Shown here: in pieces, positions 25,701 to 32,924 of the stretch
Layout of the letters: each line of letters opens with the position of its first letter
Numbering within the stretch: the stretch's first letter is position 1
Source of the DNA: Nonomuraea soli
GTDB taxonomy: Bacteria > Actinomycetota > Actinomycetes > Streptosporangiales > Streptosporangiaceae
Reading direction: 5' to 3'
DNA length: 64,000 nucleotides
NCBI RefSeq assembly: GCF_013761175.1
Contig: NZ_JACDUR010000009.1
Span: 1 to 64,000, forward strand
Made by a program: the position numbers and the translations under genes
Notes under the pieces: generated by a model
Told to the model about the DNA's origin: nothing
Database searches by the model: none
Seen by the model: only the letters and a program-made list of their open reading frames with translations

Positions 25701-26592
25701 CGTCGGCGGTGTCGCGGATCTCGCGCTCGCCCGACAGGAACACCAGGATGTCGCCCTGGCCCTCCAGCGACAGCTCCTTGCAGGCGTCGATGATGCCCTG
25801 CGTCTGGTCGTCGTCCTCGTCGAGCGGCCGGTAGCGCACCTCGACCGGGTAGGTGCGGCCGGAGACCTCGATGATCGGCGCGTCGCCGAAGTGGCGGGAG
25901 AAGCGCTCGGGGTCGATCGTGGCGCTGGTGATGATGACCTTGAGGTCGGGCCGCCTGGGCAGGAGCTGCTTGAGGTAGCCCAGGATGAAGTCGATGTTGA
26001 GGCTGCGCTCGTGGGCCTCGTCGACGATGATCGTGTCGTACTGCTCCAGGAGCCGGTCGTGCTGCAGCTCGGCCAGCAGGATGCCGTCGGTCATCAGCTT
26101 GACCAGGGTGCGGTCGCTGCCCTGGTCGGTGAAGCGCACCTTGTAGCCGACGACCTCGCCCAGGGTGGTGCCGAGCTCCTCGGCGACGCGCTCGGCGACC
26201 GTGCGGGCGGCGATGCGGCGCGGCTGGGTGTGGCCGATGAGGCCGCGCACGCCGCGGCCGAGCTCCAGGCAGATCTTCGGGATCTGGGTGGTCTTGCCGG
26301 AGCCCGTCTCGCCGGCGATGATCACGACCTGGTTGTCGCGGATCGCCTCGAGGATGTCGTCGCGGCGCTGGGAGACCGGCAGGTTCTCCGGGTAGCTCAC
26401 GACTGGCACGGCTTCGCGACGCCGTACCACCCGCTGCTCGGCCCGCTCGACGTCGGCGAGGATCTCCGCCGTGATCTTCTCGCGGGCCTCGCGGCTCTTG
26501 ACCCTGCGTGTGCCGTCGAGCCTGCGCCGAATCCGCCGCTGGTCGCGCGGCATCAGATCGGACAGGCGTGCGTGAAGGTCGGATGTTCCCAT
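22726..26592 (-). CDS. hrpA: ATP-dependent RNA helicase HrpA (DEAH family)
   Basis: This 1288-aa protein has the length of full bacterial HrpA. Motif I is GETGSGKTTQ, motif II DEAH (VDEAHERS), motif III SATI, motif V ATNVAETSLT and motif VI QRKGRCGR. Helicase-associated, OB-fold and the long DUF3418-type C-terminal domains follow. HrpA unwinds RNA and in E. coli is linked to fimbrial mRNA processing and rescue of stalled ribosomes. I place the start at ATG 26592, where the family N-terminus (DLHARLSDLMPRDQRRI) begins; the upstream site is weak. The opposite strand is open for over 4 kb but is only a shadow. Confidence 0.95.
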   Translation of the reverse strand: MGTSDLHARLSDLMPRDQRRIRRRLDGTRRVKSREAREKITAEILADVERAEQRVVRRREAVPVVSYPENLPVSQRRDDILEAIRDNQVVIIAGETGSGKTTQIPKICLELGRGVRGLIGHTQPRRIAARTVAERVAEELGTTLGEVVGYKVRFTDQGSDRTLVKLMTDGILLAELQHDRLLEQYDTIIVDEAHERSLNIDFILGYLKQLLPRRPDLKVIITSATIDPERFSRHFGDAPIIEVSGRTYPVEVRYRPLDEDDDQTQGIIDACKELSLEGQGDILVFLSGEREIRDTADALGKAQLRNTEILPLYARLSAAEQHKVFQSHTGRRIVLATNVAETSLTVPGIKYVVDPGFARVSRYSHRTKVQRLPIEAISQASANQRKGRCGRTSDGICIRLYEEEDFVGRPEFTDPEILRTNLASVILQMTSIGLGDIEAFPFVEPPDKRQVKDGVNLLHELGAFDAEGSITAVGRKLAQLPVDPRLARMVLEADKNGCLREVMVIVAALSIQDPRERPADKQQQADEKHRRFADPESDFLTYLNLWNYVREKQKELSSSAFRRLCKAEFLNYLRVREWQDIYSQIRQSLGAQPNSTDAEPYTVHVSLLAGLLSHLGVKDVVDKNVQEKGRRPLTEYVGARNARFAIWPGSALARKQPAWVMSAELVETSRLWARVNARIEPDWVEPLAAHLLKRTYSEPHWEKDQGAVIALEKVTLYGMPLVVGRKVNYGRIDPEISRDLFIRHALVQGEWDSHHKFLKENRKLLEEVEELENRARRRDIMVDDEALFDFYDQRVPADVVSVRHFDNWWKREPDKDLLTFTPEMLVNQNADVSVQDYPDTWRHLNQRMRLTYQFEPGADADGVTVHVPLQMLNQFSSDGFDWQIPGLREELVTELIRSLPKHIRRNFVPAPNYAKQVLAAVEPGKEPLLEAMERELLRLTGVRVPREAWQLDHLPDHLRVTYRVVDERKKKIAEDKDLDALKKRLAPKLRQRLSAAADDLERTGLHTWSFGTLPKVFEQGRMKGYPALVDNHDSVAIKIFDTEAQQRRSMWTGTRRLLLLNVVNPARQLLGGLSNQAKLALSRSPHGGAVALFDDVVTAAVDKLMHDLGGPAWEPVAFDRLYQHVRAELYDTAKDVLARTEQILAAWHSIGTLLDAARPGDSVDDIRHQLSTLVYAGFITSTGARRLSDVSRYLRAIERRLVKLPEEPWRDVEWMDRVHKVEDDYAALLDKLPPARRGDPDVREVRWMIEELRVSFFAQTLGTPTPISEKRIAKAMDRLREPATGALN

Positions 26593-26757
26593 GTTGCTTT
26601 CAAGGATATTCGGGACTGCGAAGCCAACCGCCAATGGTGCCTGACGGCAGGGCCGCCCGCATCCGAATATCGGGCGAGCCGCTGGACGGGATCGATCCAG
26701 CGGGCAATGATCGCTGCGGGTGGCGCCGCAGCCGATCCGACTCATGGAGGTCAAGCG

Positions 26758-27318
26758 ATGAGTTTCCTCGTTCCCGCCGAGGACGCCGGGATGTTCGAAG
26801 AGGACCTGGCCGATCGCGGCTACGTCATGAACCTCACCCGGCTCTGGGCGCACATGCCCGACGCCCACGCCGGGCTCATGGGGCTGCTCGGCCTCGCTAC
26901 CGACAAGCTCGGGCTGAGCGTGCGCGACCGGGGTGTGCTCGTCACCGCCTGCGCCTCAGCGCTTGGCGACTCCTACTGCTCGCTGGCCTGGGGCGCCAAG
27001 ATCGAGGACGCCGCGGCGATCCGCGGCGACGACGAGGGTCTCGACGAGCGCGAGCGGGTGATGGCCGCCTGGGCGCGCAAGGTCGCCCGCGATCCGAACT
27101 CCACGACGGAGGCCGACGTGCGGGCGCTGCGCGAGGCCGGGTTCGGCGACGGCGAGATCTTCGCCCTCACCCTCTACCTCGCGCTGCGGGTCAGCTTCTC
27201 CACGGTCAACGACGCCCTCGGCGCACTGCCCGACGCGGCCCTGCGCGACAGCGCCCCGCCCGCGGTGCTGGACGCCGTGACCTTCGGCCGGCCCATCGCG
27301 CCCCCTCAGCCGTTGTAG
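26758..27318 (+). CDS. Carboxymuconolactone decarboxylase-like (AhpD-fold) protein
   Basis: This 186-aa all-helical protein starts behind GGAGG. It has the AhpD/CMD core LSVRDRGVLVTACASALGDSYCSLAWGAKI (residues 54-82). Active AhpD-type peroxidase partners use a CxxC plus His; here only Cys74 is in place (YCSLAW, with no second cysteine three residues on), and Cys65 lies outside. It is therefore probably not a classical AhpD peroxidase. There is no pca gene beside it. It converges on the VOC gene with a 13-base overlap. Confidence 0.8.
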   Translation: MSFLVPAEDAGMFEEDLADRGYVMNLTRLWAHMPDAHAGLMGLLGLATDKLGLSVRDRGVLVTACASALGDSYCSLAWGAKIEDAAAIRGDDEGLDERERVMAAWARKVARDPNSTTEADVRALREAGFGDGEIFALTLYLALRVSFSTVNDALGALPDAALRDSAPPAVLDAVTFGRPIAPPQPL

Positions 27319-27776
27319 GCGTCCTTCAGGGCCTGGACGTCGATCTTCGACATCTTCAGCATCGCCTGCACGGCCCGGCCCGCGGCCTCCTTGTTCGGGT
27401 CGGCGCCCAGGTCCGTCAGGAACCGCGGCACGATCTGCCACGACAGGCCGTACTTGTCCTTGAGCCAGCCGCACGGTCCCGGCTCGCCGCCTCCGGCGGT
27501 GAGCCCGGCCCACAGCTCGTCGACCTCCTCCTGGTCGGCGCAGTCGACGTACAGCGAGACGGCCTCGTTGAACTTGAACTCAGGGCCGCCGTCGAGCGCG
27601 TAGTACCGCTGGCCGTCGAGCTCGAAGACGACCTGGGTGACGTCGCTGCCGTCCGGCGAGGCGTTCTCGTACTTCTCGACCCGCACGATGCGCGAGTTCT
27701 TGAAGATCGAGCAGTAGAAGGCCGCGGCCTCCTCGGCCTGGTTGTCGAACCACAGGAACGGCGTGATCTTCTGCAT
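27306..27776 (-). CDS. VOC family protein, PhnB/3-demethylubiquinone-like
   Basis: This 156-aa protein carries the PhnB-type VOC pattern: ITPFLWFDNQAEEAAAFYCSIFKNS at residues 4-28, FELDGQRYYALDGGPEFKFNEAVSLYV in the middle, and LKDKYGLSWQIVP near 110. This family is often annotated as 3-demethylubiquinone-9 3-methyltransferase, but it lacks a methyltransferase fold; the activity is unknown. It ends AMLKMSKIDVQALKDAY, typical of the family. A 7-base-pair inverted repeat lies 19 bases before its start. Confidence 0.85.
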   Translation of the reverse strand: MQKITPFLWFDNQAEEAAAFYCSIFKNSRIVRVEKYENASPDGSDVTQVVFELDGQRYYALDGGPEFKFNEAVSLYVDCADQEEVDELWAGLTAGGGEPGPCGWLKDKYGLSWQIVPRFLTDLGADPNKEAAGRAVQAMLKMSKIDVQALKDAYNG

Positions 27777-27794
27777 GGCTGGGTCTCCCTCTTC

Positions 27795-27813
27795 GTGGTG
27801 ATGCCTTCACCAC
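27795..27813. promoter_or_regulatory. Short inverted repeat upstream of the VOC gene
   Basis: GTGGTGA (27795-27801) and TCACCAC (27807-27813) form a perfect 7-base-pair repeat around a 5-base gap. It lies between the end of ppgK (27839) and the VOC start (27776) on the minus strand. It could be an operator for the VOC gene or a weak terminator for ppgK; the sequence does not decide. Confidence 0.35.
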
Positions 27814-27838
27814 TACAGACCGGCGGCGCGGCGAAAAC

Positions 27839-28561
<723 letters not shown>

Positions 28562-28641
28562 GAGGTCCCCATACCCAAAAATGAACCCCCCTTCCGTCCC
28601 CCGCGTACCTCGCGTCACAAGCGCAAACCTAGGAGGCCCAG

Positions 28642-29748
28642 ATGCAGCACCGCATCATGACACTCTGCGCTGCGACGCTCGTCGTGCTCACCGGAGCACC
28701 CGCCGAAGCCGCGACCACGACCCCGCGTCAGCGCTTCGACGTCGTCAACCTCGTCTCCGACGTCAAGGGCAGGGCCGCGGTCCACGATCCGAAGGTCGTC
28801 AACCCGTGGGGCCTGGCGATGGGCAAGACGTTGTGGGTGTCGAACACCGGCACCGGCTCGGCCACCGTCTACTCGGGCCAGGGCAAGAAGGAGCCGACCG
28901 AGGTCGCCATCCCCGGCGGCGCCCCGACCGGCCAGGTCGTCAACCCCACCGACGGATTCACCGTCAAGGGCAAGCCCGCCACGTTCATCTTCTCCAGCCC
29001 CAGCGGGGCGATCACCGGATGGAACGCCGAGGCCGACCCGGCCAACGCGATCATCGGCGCGTTCACGCGCGGCGCCGACTACAAGGGCCTGGCCCTCATG
29101 GAGACCGACGACGGCCCGTTCCTGCTGGCCGCCGACTTCGCCGGGGGCAGGATCCACGCCTTCGACGACGACTTCAGGAGGGTACGGCTGGCCCGCTGGC
29201 AGTTCCGCGACCCGGCCGTCCCGCGCACCTACCACCCGTTCAACGTCTCGGTCGCCGGTGACGGCGTCTGGGTCTCGTGGGCCCTGCGCGACCCGGCCAC
29301 CGGCAAGTCCGTCGCCGGACGCGGCAAGGGCTTCGTCAGCCGGTTCAGCTCCGACGGACGCCTGACCGGCCGCATCAGCCGCGGCGCGCTCAACGCGCCC
29401 TGGGCGGTCACCGTGGCGCCTCGCGGCTTCGGCGCCTACGCGGGCGCGCTGCTGGTCGGCAACTTCGGCGACGGCACCGTCCACATCTTCAAGCGCGGCC
29501 GCCACCTGGGCGCGCTGCGCGACGCCAACGGGCGGACCGTCGTCCTGCCCGGCCTGTGGGACCTGGAGCCCGGCACGGCCGAGAACGGCGGCACCAACAC
29601 GATCTGGTTCAGCGCGGGCATCGACGGCGCCCAGCACGGGCTCATCGGCCTGCTGCGCCCCGCCGGCTCCGGCGACCCCGCCCAGCAGTCGCAGCAGCAG
29701 CAGAACCCGGTCCCCTCGCCCACGAGCAGTTCCTCCGGCGGCTACTAG
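28642..29748 (+). CDS. Secreted TIGR03118-type beta-propeller protein
   Basis: This 368-aa exported protein has a signal peptide ending near AEA (residue 23). The pattern that follows is NLVSDV.G.A...DP.VVNPWGLAM, WVSNTGTGSATVYSG, and PTGQVVNPTDGF, which is the TIGR03118 family fold. Later blocks (GNFGDGTVHIF; LWDLEPGTAENGGTNTIWFSAGIDG) look like propeller blades. The tail is a Gln/Ser/Pro-rich spacer (QSQQQQNPVPSPTSSSSGGY). AGGAGG precedes the start. The function of the family is unknown; extracellular binding or lactonase-like roles are only guesses. Confidence 0.85.
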   Translation: MQHRIMTLCAATLVVLTGAPAEAATTTPRQRFDVVNLVSDVKGRAAVHDPKVVNPWGLAMGKTLWVSNTGTGSATVYSGQGKKEPTEVAIPGGAPTGQVVNPTDGFTVKGKPATFIFSSPSGAITGWNAEADPANAIIGAFTRGADYKGLALMETDDGPFLLAADFAGGRIHAFDDDFRRVRLARWQFRDPAVPRTYHPFNVSVAGDGVWVSWALRDPATGKSVAGRGKGFVSRFSSDGRLTGRISRGALNAPWAVTVAPRGFGAYAGALLVGNFGDGTVHIFKRGRHLGALRDANGRTVVLPGLWDLEPGTAENGGTNTIWFSAGIDGAQHGLIGLLRPAGSGDPAQQSQQQQNPVPSPTSSSSGGY

Positions 29749-29757
29749 AGTGCCCGG

Positions 29758-30366
29758 GTGAGCTTCAGTGATTGGTTGCGCGAGCAGTGTCGCGAGGAGT
29801 GGGACGCGGTGGTCGGCCACCCGTTCGCGATGGCGATCAACTCCGGCGAGGCGGACATGCGCCGCTACCTCGTCCAGGACTTCCAGTTCGTCGACTCCTT
29901 CACCGCACTGCTCGGCGCGGCGGTGGCCGGTGCCGACTCCTTCGAGGCGCGCGTGCCGTACGGGCAGTTCCTCGGACACGTGGCCACCACCTCGGAGAAG
30001 ACCTACTTCCACCGGGCCATCGAGGCCCTGGGGGCCGCGAGCGCGCCGCCGGAGCCGGTGACCGCCGACTTCCAGGCCCTCATGGACGAGGTACGGCACG
30101 GCCAGCGCTACGAGCTCGTCGTGGCGGTGCTGTGCGTGGCCGAGTGGAGCTACCTCGGCTGGGCCTCGCGCGCCGCGCGGCCGTACCCGGACAGCTGGAT
30201 CCACCGCGAGTGGATCGAGCTGCACGAAGGGCCGGAGTTCCGCGCCTGGGTCGGCTTCCTGCGCGGTGAGCTGGACCGGGTCGGCCCGGCCCACCGCGAG
30301 GACGTGCTAGACGTCTTCCGCCGCGCGGTCACCCTGGAGCGTCGCTTCTTCGACATGGCGCTGTAG
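29758..30366 (+). CDS. TenA-family thiaminase II / aminopyrimidine aminohydrolase-like protein
   Basis: This 202-aa all-helical protein matches TenA: HPFAMAINSGEADMRRYLVQDFQFVDSF (residues 21-48), where TenA proteins bind the pyrimidine, and a closing helix FRRAVTLERRFFDMA with the conserved Glu. LCVAEWSYLGWA corresponds to the family's central motif. TenA salvages degraded thiamine by deaminating aminopyrimidines; divergent members may act on other compounds. The GTG start follows the beta-propeller stop by 9 bases. Its last 60 bases overlap the convergent HAD gene. Confidence 0.8.
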   Translation: MSFSDWLREQCREEWDAVVGHPFAMAINSGEADMRRYLVQDFQFVDSFTALLGAAVAGADSFEARVPYGQFLGHVATTSEKTYFHRAIEALGAASAPPEPVTADFQALMDEVRHGQRYELVVAVLCVAEWSYLGWASRAARPYPDSWIHREWIELHEGPEFRAWVGFLRGELDRVGPAHREDVLDVFRRAVTLERRFFDMAL

Positions 30367-30921
30367 GTCCGCGGCCGAGGTGAAGTGGACGGCGGTCATG
30401 CCCAGCGCCATGGCCGCCTCCACGTTCTCGAGCCGGTCGTCGACGAACAGGCAGCGCTCGGCGGGCACGCCGGCCCGCTCGGCCGCGATCAGGAGGATGC
30501 GCGGATCCGGCTTGGCCACGCCGACGCGGGCGCTGCTGACCACGTCGTCGGCGAAGTAGGTCAGGCCCAGCTCGTCGAGGTGGCGTTCGAGCGAGGTCAT
30601 CGCGTTGGTCACGAGGATCACCGGCACGTGCTGCTGGACCGAGGCGAGGATCGCCTTGACCTCCTCGTCGATCCATGACGGCACGCGCGAGAACTCCTCG
30701 GCGGCCCGCTCCCCGACCACGGCGGCCAGGCGCTCCACCCACTCCTCCGCGGTGATCCGCCCCAGGCAGGCGGGGGTCATGATGGCGGGGTCGAAGGCGG
30801 CCTTCAGCAGCTCCCCGGGCGCCAGGCCGTACCTGCTCTCGATCGCCGCCTGGGCCTGGCCGTCGAAGTGCCGCAGCACCCCGTCGAAGTCGCACAGCAC
30901 CGCGCCATGGGCAAACGTCAC
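30307..30921 (-). CDS. HAD-superfamily hydrolase (subfamily IA)
   Basis: This 204-aa protein has motif I CDFDGVLRHFD (Asp11, Asp13), motif II ILVTNA, motif III GVAKPDPRI and motif IV FVDDRLENV, all intact. It resembles hydrolases acting on small phosphorylated or halogenated compounds. The GTG start at 30921 is supported by GGAGG six bases away; an upstream ATG at 30966 would add an unlikely N-terminus. Its 3' end overlaps TenA by 60 bases, so the tail residues are constrained by both genes. Confidence 0.85.
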   Translation of the reverse strand: MTFAHGAVLCDFDGVLRHFDGQAQAAIESRYGLAPGELLKAAFDPAIMTPACLGRITAEEWVERLAAVVGERAAEEFSRVPSWIDEEVKAILASVQQHVPVILVTNAMTSLERHLDELGLTYFADDVVSSARVGVAKPDPRILLIAAERAGVPAERCLFVDDRLENVEAAMALGMTAVHFTSAADLQRHVEEATLQGDRAAEDV

Positions 30922-30964
30922 TTCCAGCCTCCGTAAAGATCGGGCCACTACGATAGTGCCCGGC

Positions 30965-31759
30965 ATGGAGGATCATCAGCTCACTCCCGAGCTGCGCCAG
31001 CTGTTCGCCGACGGCGGTAAGGGGCGCACGCTCCCTGCCGTGCTGCCCGAGGGCGAGGTGCTCTGCTCGGAGGACGAGCGCCCGGCGTTCTGGATCAGCT
31101 TCGACCCGTCGCCGCCGGGGTTGTGGTCGGCGATGCGGGCCGCGCACCGGCGCAGCGGGCTCTGGCCGCTGCTGCTGGAGGAGACCCACCAGCCGTGGTC
31201 GGCCGCCCGCGTGGAGCCCGACGACCCCGCCATGATCGACCACTTCACCGCCGAGGGCTTCATGGCCGAGGTGTGGCAGGAGTGGGTCGCCCAGGCGGCG
31301 CCCGAGGCCCTGGCGGAGCTGGAGCCGTTCGGCGCGCTCTGCCCCGGCCTAGCCGAACCCGGGGTGCCCGTCGCCGATCCCGACGTGGTCGCCGACTGGT
31401 TCGCCAAGTCGCTCGAGGACCGGGGCATGCCGCTGGGGCTGGCGGTGGCGGGACGAGGAGCCGACTCTCTGGTCGCCACCGGCTGGCAGGGCGCCATCCA
31501 CCACAACGAGTGGCAGGTGCCGATGGCGGCCGTCGTGCGCTCGTGGGAGGAACGGTTCGGGGCACGCGTGGTCTGCCTGGGCTTCAACACCCTCGACCTG
31601 AGCGTGGCCGCCCCGCCCGCCGACCTGGAGCACGCCCTGCACGTCGCCGCCGAGCACTGGACCTTCTGCCCCGACAACGTGATCCAGGGGGCCGGAGACC
31701 TGCGCGGCTACGCCGAGCAGCTGGTCGGCGGCCACTCGTGGTCCTTCTGGTGGGACTGA
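30965..31759 (+). CDS. DUF4253 domain protein
   Basis: This 264-aa cytoplasmic protein has the DUF4253 pattern in its C-terminal half: WQVPMAAVVRSWEERFGARVVCLGFNTLDLSVAAPP, then the AAEHWTFCPDNVIQGAGDL closing motif. The N-terminal part contains GLWPLLLE, also common in this family. The family is frequent in actinomycetes and has no known function. The ATG has no ribosome site; a TACGAT hexamer at 30949-30954 would start transcription a few bases before the ATG, so the gene is probably leaderless. Confidence 0.8.
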   Translation: MEDHQLTPELRQLFADGGKGRTLPAVLPEGEVLCSEDERPAFWISFDPSPPGLWSAMRAAHRRSGLWPLLLEETHQPWSAARVEPDDPAMIDHFTAEGFMAEVWQEWVAQAAPEALAELEPFGALCPGLAEPGVPVADPDVVADWFAKSLEDRGMPLGLAVAGRGADSLVATGWQGAIHHNEWQVPMAAVVRSWEERFGARVVCLGFNTLDLSVAAPPADLEHALHVAAEHWTFCPDNVIQGAGDLRGYAEQLVGGHSWSFWWD

Positions 31760-31834
31760 AGGCCGTCGTAAGGATCCGGTAAGAGCCGGCCGCGATGCTG
31801 AAGCCACAACGAACCGATGAAGGGAACTCCGGCC

Positions 31835-32392
31835 ATGCGCAAGCTCAAGCTCCAGACCCAGGTCAGCGTCGACGGATACATGGGCGGCCCCGAGGGCCAG
31901 ATGGACTTCCTGACCTACCCGTGGGACGACGCCCTGAGCGCCTACACCGACGAGCTCGGCAAGTCGGTCGACACCATCGTCCTGGGCCGCAAGCTCGCCG
32001 AGGGCTTCATCCCCGTGTGGGAGTCGGGTCCCGAGGGCGAGACCCAGGAGTCGATCGACTGGATGAACAACACGCCCAAGGTCGTGATCACCGACTCGCT
32101 GACCGAGTCGCCGTGGAAGAACGCCGTCGTGGCCGGCGGCGATCTCGCCGAGACCATCAACGGCCTCAAGGCCCAGCCGGGCGGCGACCTCATCGCCTAC
32201 GGCGGGAGCACGCTGGTCACCAGCCTGATCGCCGCGGGCCTGGTCGACGACCTGCACCTGTTCGTCAACCCGACAGCGATCGGGACGGGCATCCCGGTCT
32301 TCCCCGCGGGCGTCCACACCCCGCTGACGATGGTGGAGTCGCGGCTGTTCGAGTGCGGCATCACCGTCCAGCACCTGCGGCCCAGGCGCTAG
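31835..32392 (+). CDS. Dihydrofolate reductase family (RibD C-terminal) protein
   Basis: This 185-aa protein has the fold of RibD C-terminal/DHFR-like reductases: QTQVSVDGYMGGPEGQMDF at the start, IVLGRKLAEGF, then PGGDLIAYGGSTLVTSLIAAGLVDDLHLFVNPTAIG (about 117-151), which matches the NADPH-binding and substrate region. Such stand-alone proteins are not the essential folate or riboflavin enzymes, and their substrates are unknown. ATG 31835 is chosen because GAAGGGA lies 10 bases before it and the strand pattern begins there. It overlaps the convergent thioesterase by 4 bases. Confidence 0.85.
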   Translation: MRKLKLQTQVSVDGYMGGPEGQMDFLTYPWDDALSAYTDELGKSVDTIVLGRKLAEGFIPVWESGPEGETQESIDWMNNTPKVVITDSLTESPWKNAVVAGGDLAETINGLKAQPGGDLIAYGGSTLVTSLIAAGLVDDLHLFVNPTAIGTGIPVFPAGVHTPLTMVESRLFECGITVQHLRPRR

Positions 32393-32829
32393 GCGCTCTC
32401 CCTGACGGTCTGGATCCTCGCCGTCGCCGTCGCCACGGCCACCAGCCGCCCGTCGGGGCCCGCCAGCTCGCCCGCGAGGAAACACACCTCGCTCCCCCGC
32501 TGCACGACCCGCCCTCGGCCCACGAGCCGGCCAGGGCGGGCGGGGCGCAGGAACTGCACGTGCAGGTCGAGCGTCGGGGCGAACTGCCCCGCCCCCAGCC
32601 CCGCCACCAGCGCCGGGCCCAGCGTGTCGTCGAGCATCGCGGCCAGGAAGCCGCCCTGGACCACGCCGACGGGGTTGACGAACTGCTCGGTCGCCTTGAA
32701 CGCCACCTCGATGGTGCCCTCGTCGGGGTCGACCGCGATCAGCTCCCAGCCGAGGAGTTCGGCGGCCGGGGGCGGGGGGACCTTGCCGGCCATGACATCC
32801 CAGAACGGGCCGCGCCGCTGCTCATCCAT
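32389..32829 (-). CDS. PaaI-type hotdog-fold thioesterase
   Basis: This 146-aa hotdog-fold protein has the PaaI pattern VNPVGVVQGGFLAAMLDDTLGPAL (about residues 52-75), in which Asp70 or Asp71 is the likely catalytic acid. A long beta stretch with DLHVQFLRPARPGRLVGRGRVVQRG follows. It would hydrolyse acyl-CoA thioesters, often of aromatic acids. ATG 32829 is chosen over ATG 32835 because GAAGAGAG is then correctly spaced. No phenylacetate genes are adjacent. Confidence 0.86.
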   Translation of the reverse strand: MDEQRRGPFWDVMAGKVPPPPAAELLGWELIAVDPDEGTIEVAFKATEQFVNPVGVVQGGFLAAMLDDTLGPALVAGLGAGQFAPTLDLHVQFLRPARPGRLVGRGRVVQRGSEVCFLAGELAGPDGRLVAVATATARIQTVRESA

Positions 32830-32882
32830 GATCATCTCTCTTCGTCCGGATGAGCTCACTATGGCGGGCCGGTGTGACAAGA

Positions 32883-32917
32883 ACGGGGTGAGAGGCCGTG
32901 GCGTCCCCTCACCCCGT
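32883..32917 (-). terminator. Hairpin terminator after the S15-type peptidase gene
   Basis: A perfect 10-base-pair stem (ACGGGGTGAG, 32883-32892, with CTCACCCCGT, 32908-32917) encloses a 15-base loop. It begins 8 bases beyond the peptidase stop on the minus strand. Confidence 0.75.
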
Positions 32918-32924
32918 GGACGGG

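Noticed and set aside
22936..27318. A 1460-codon plus-strand frame opposite hrpA
   Set aside because: It is the antisense shadow of the DEAH helicase, rich in Gly/Leu/Val/Asp/His/Gln without motifs. Only its last part (from 26758) is a real gene.
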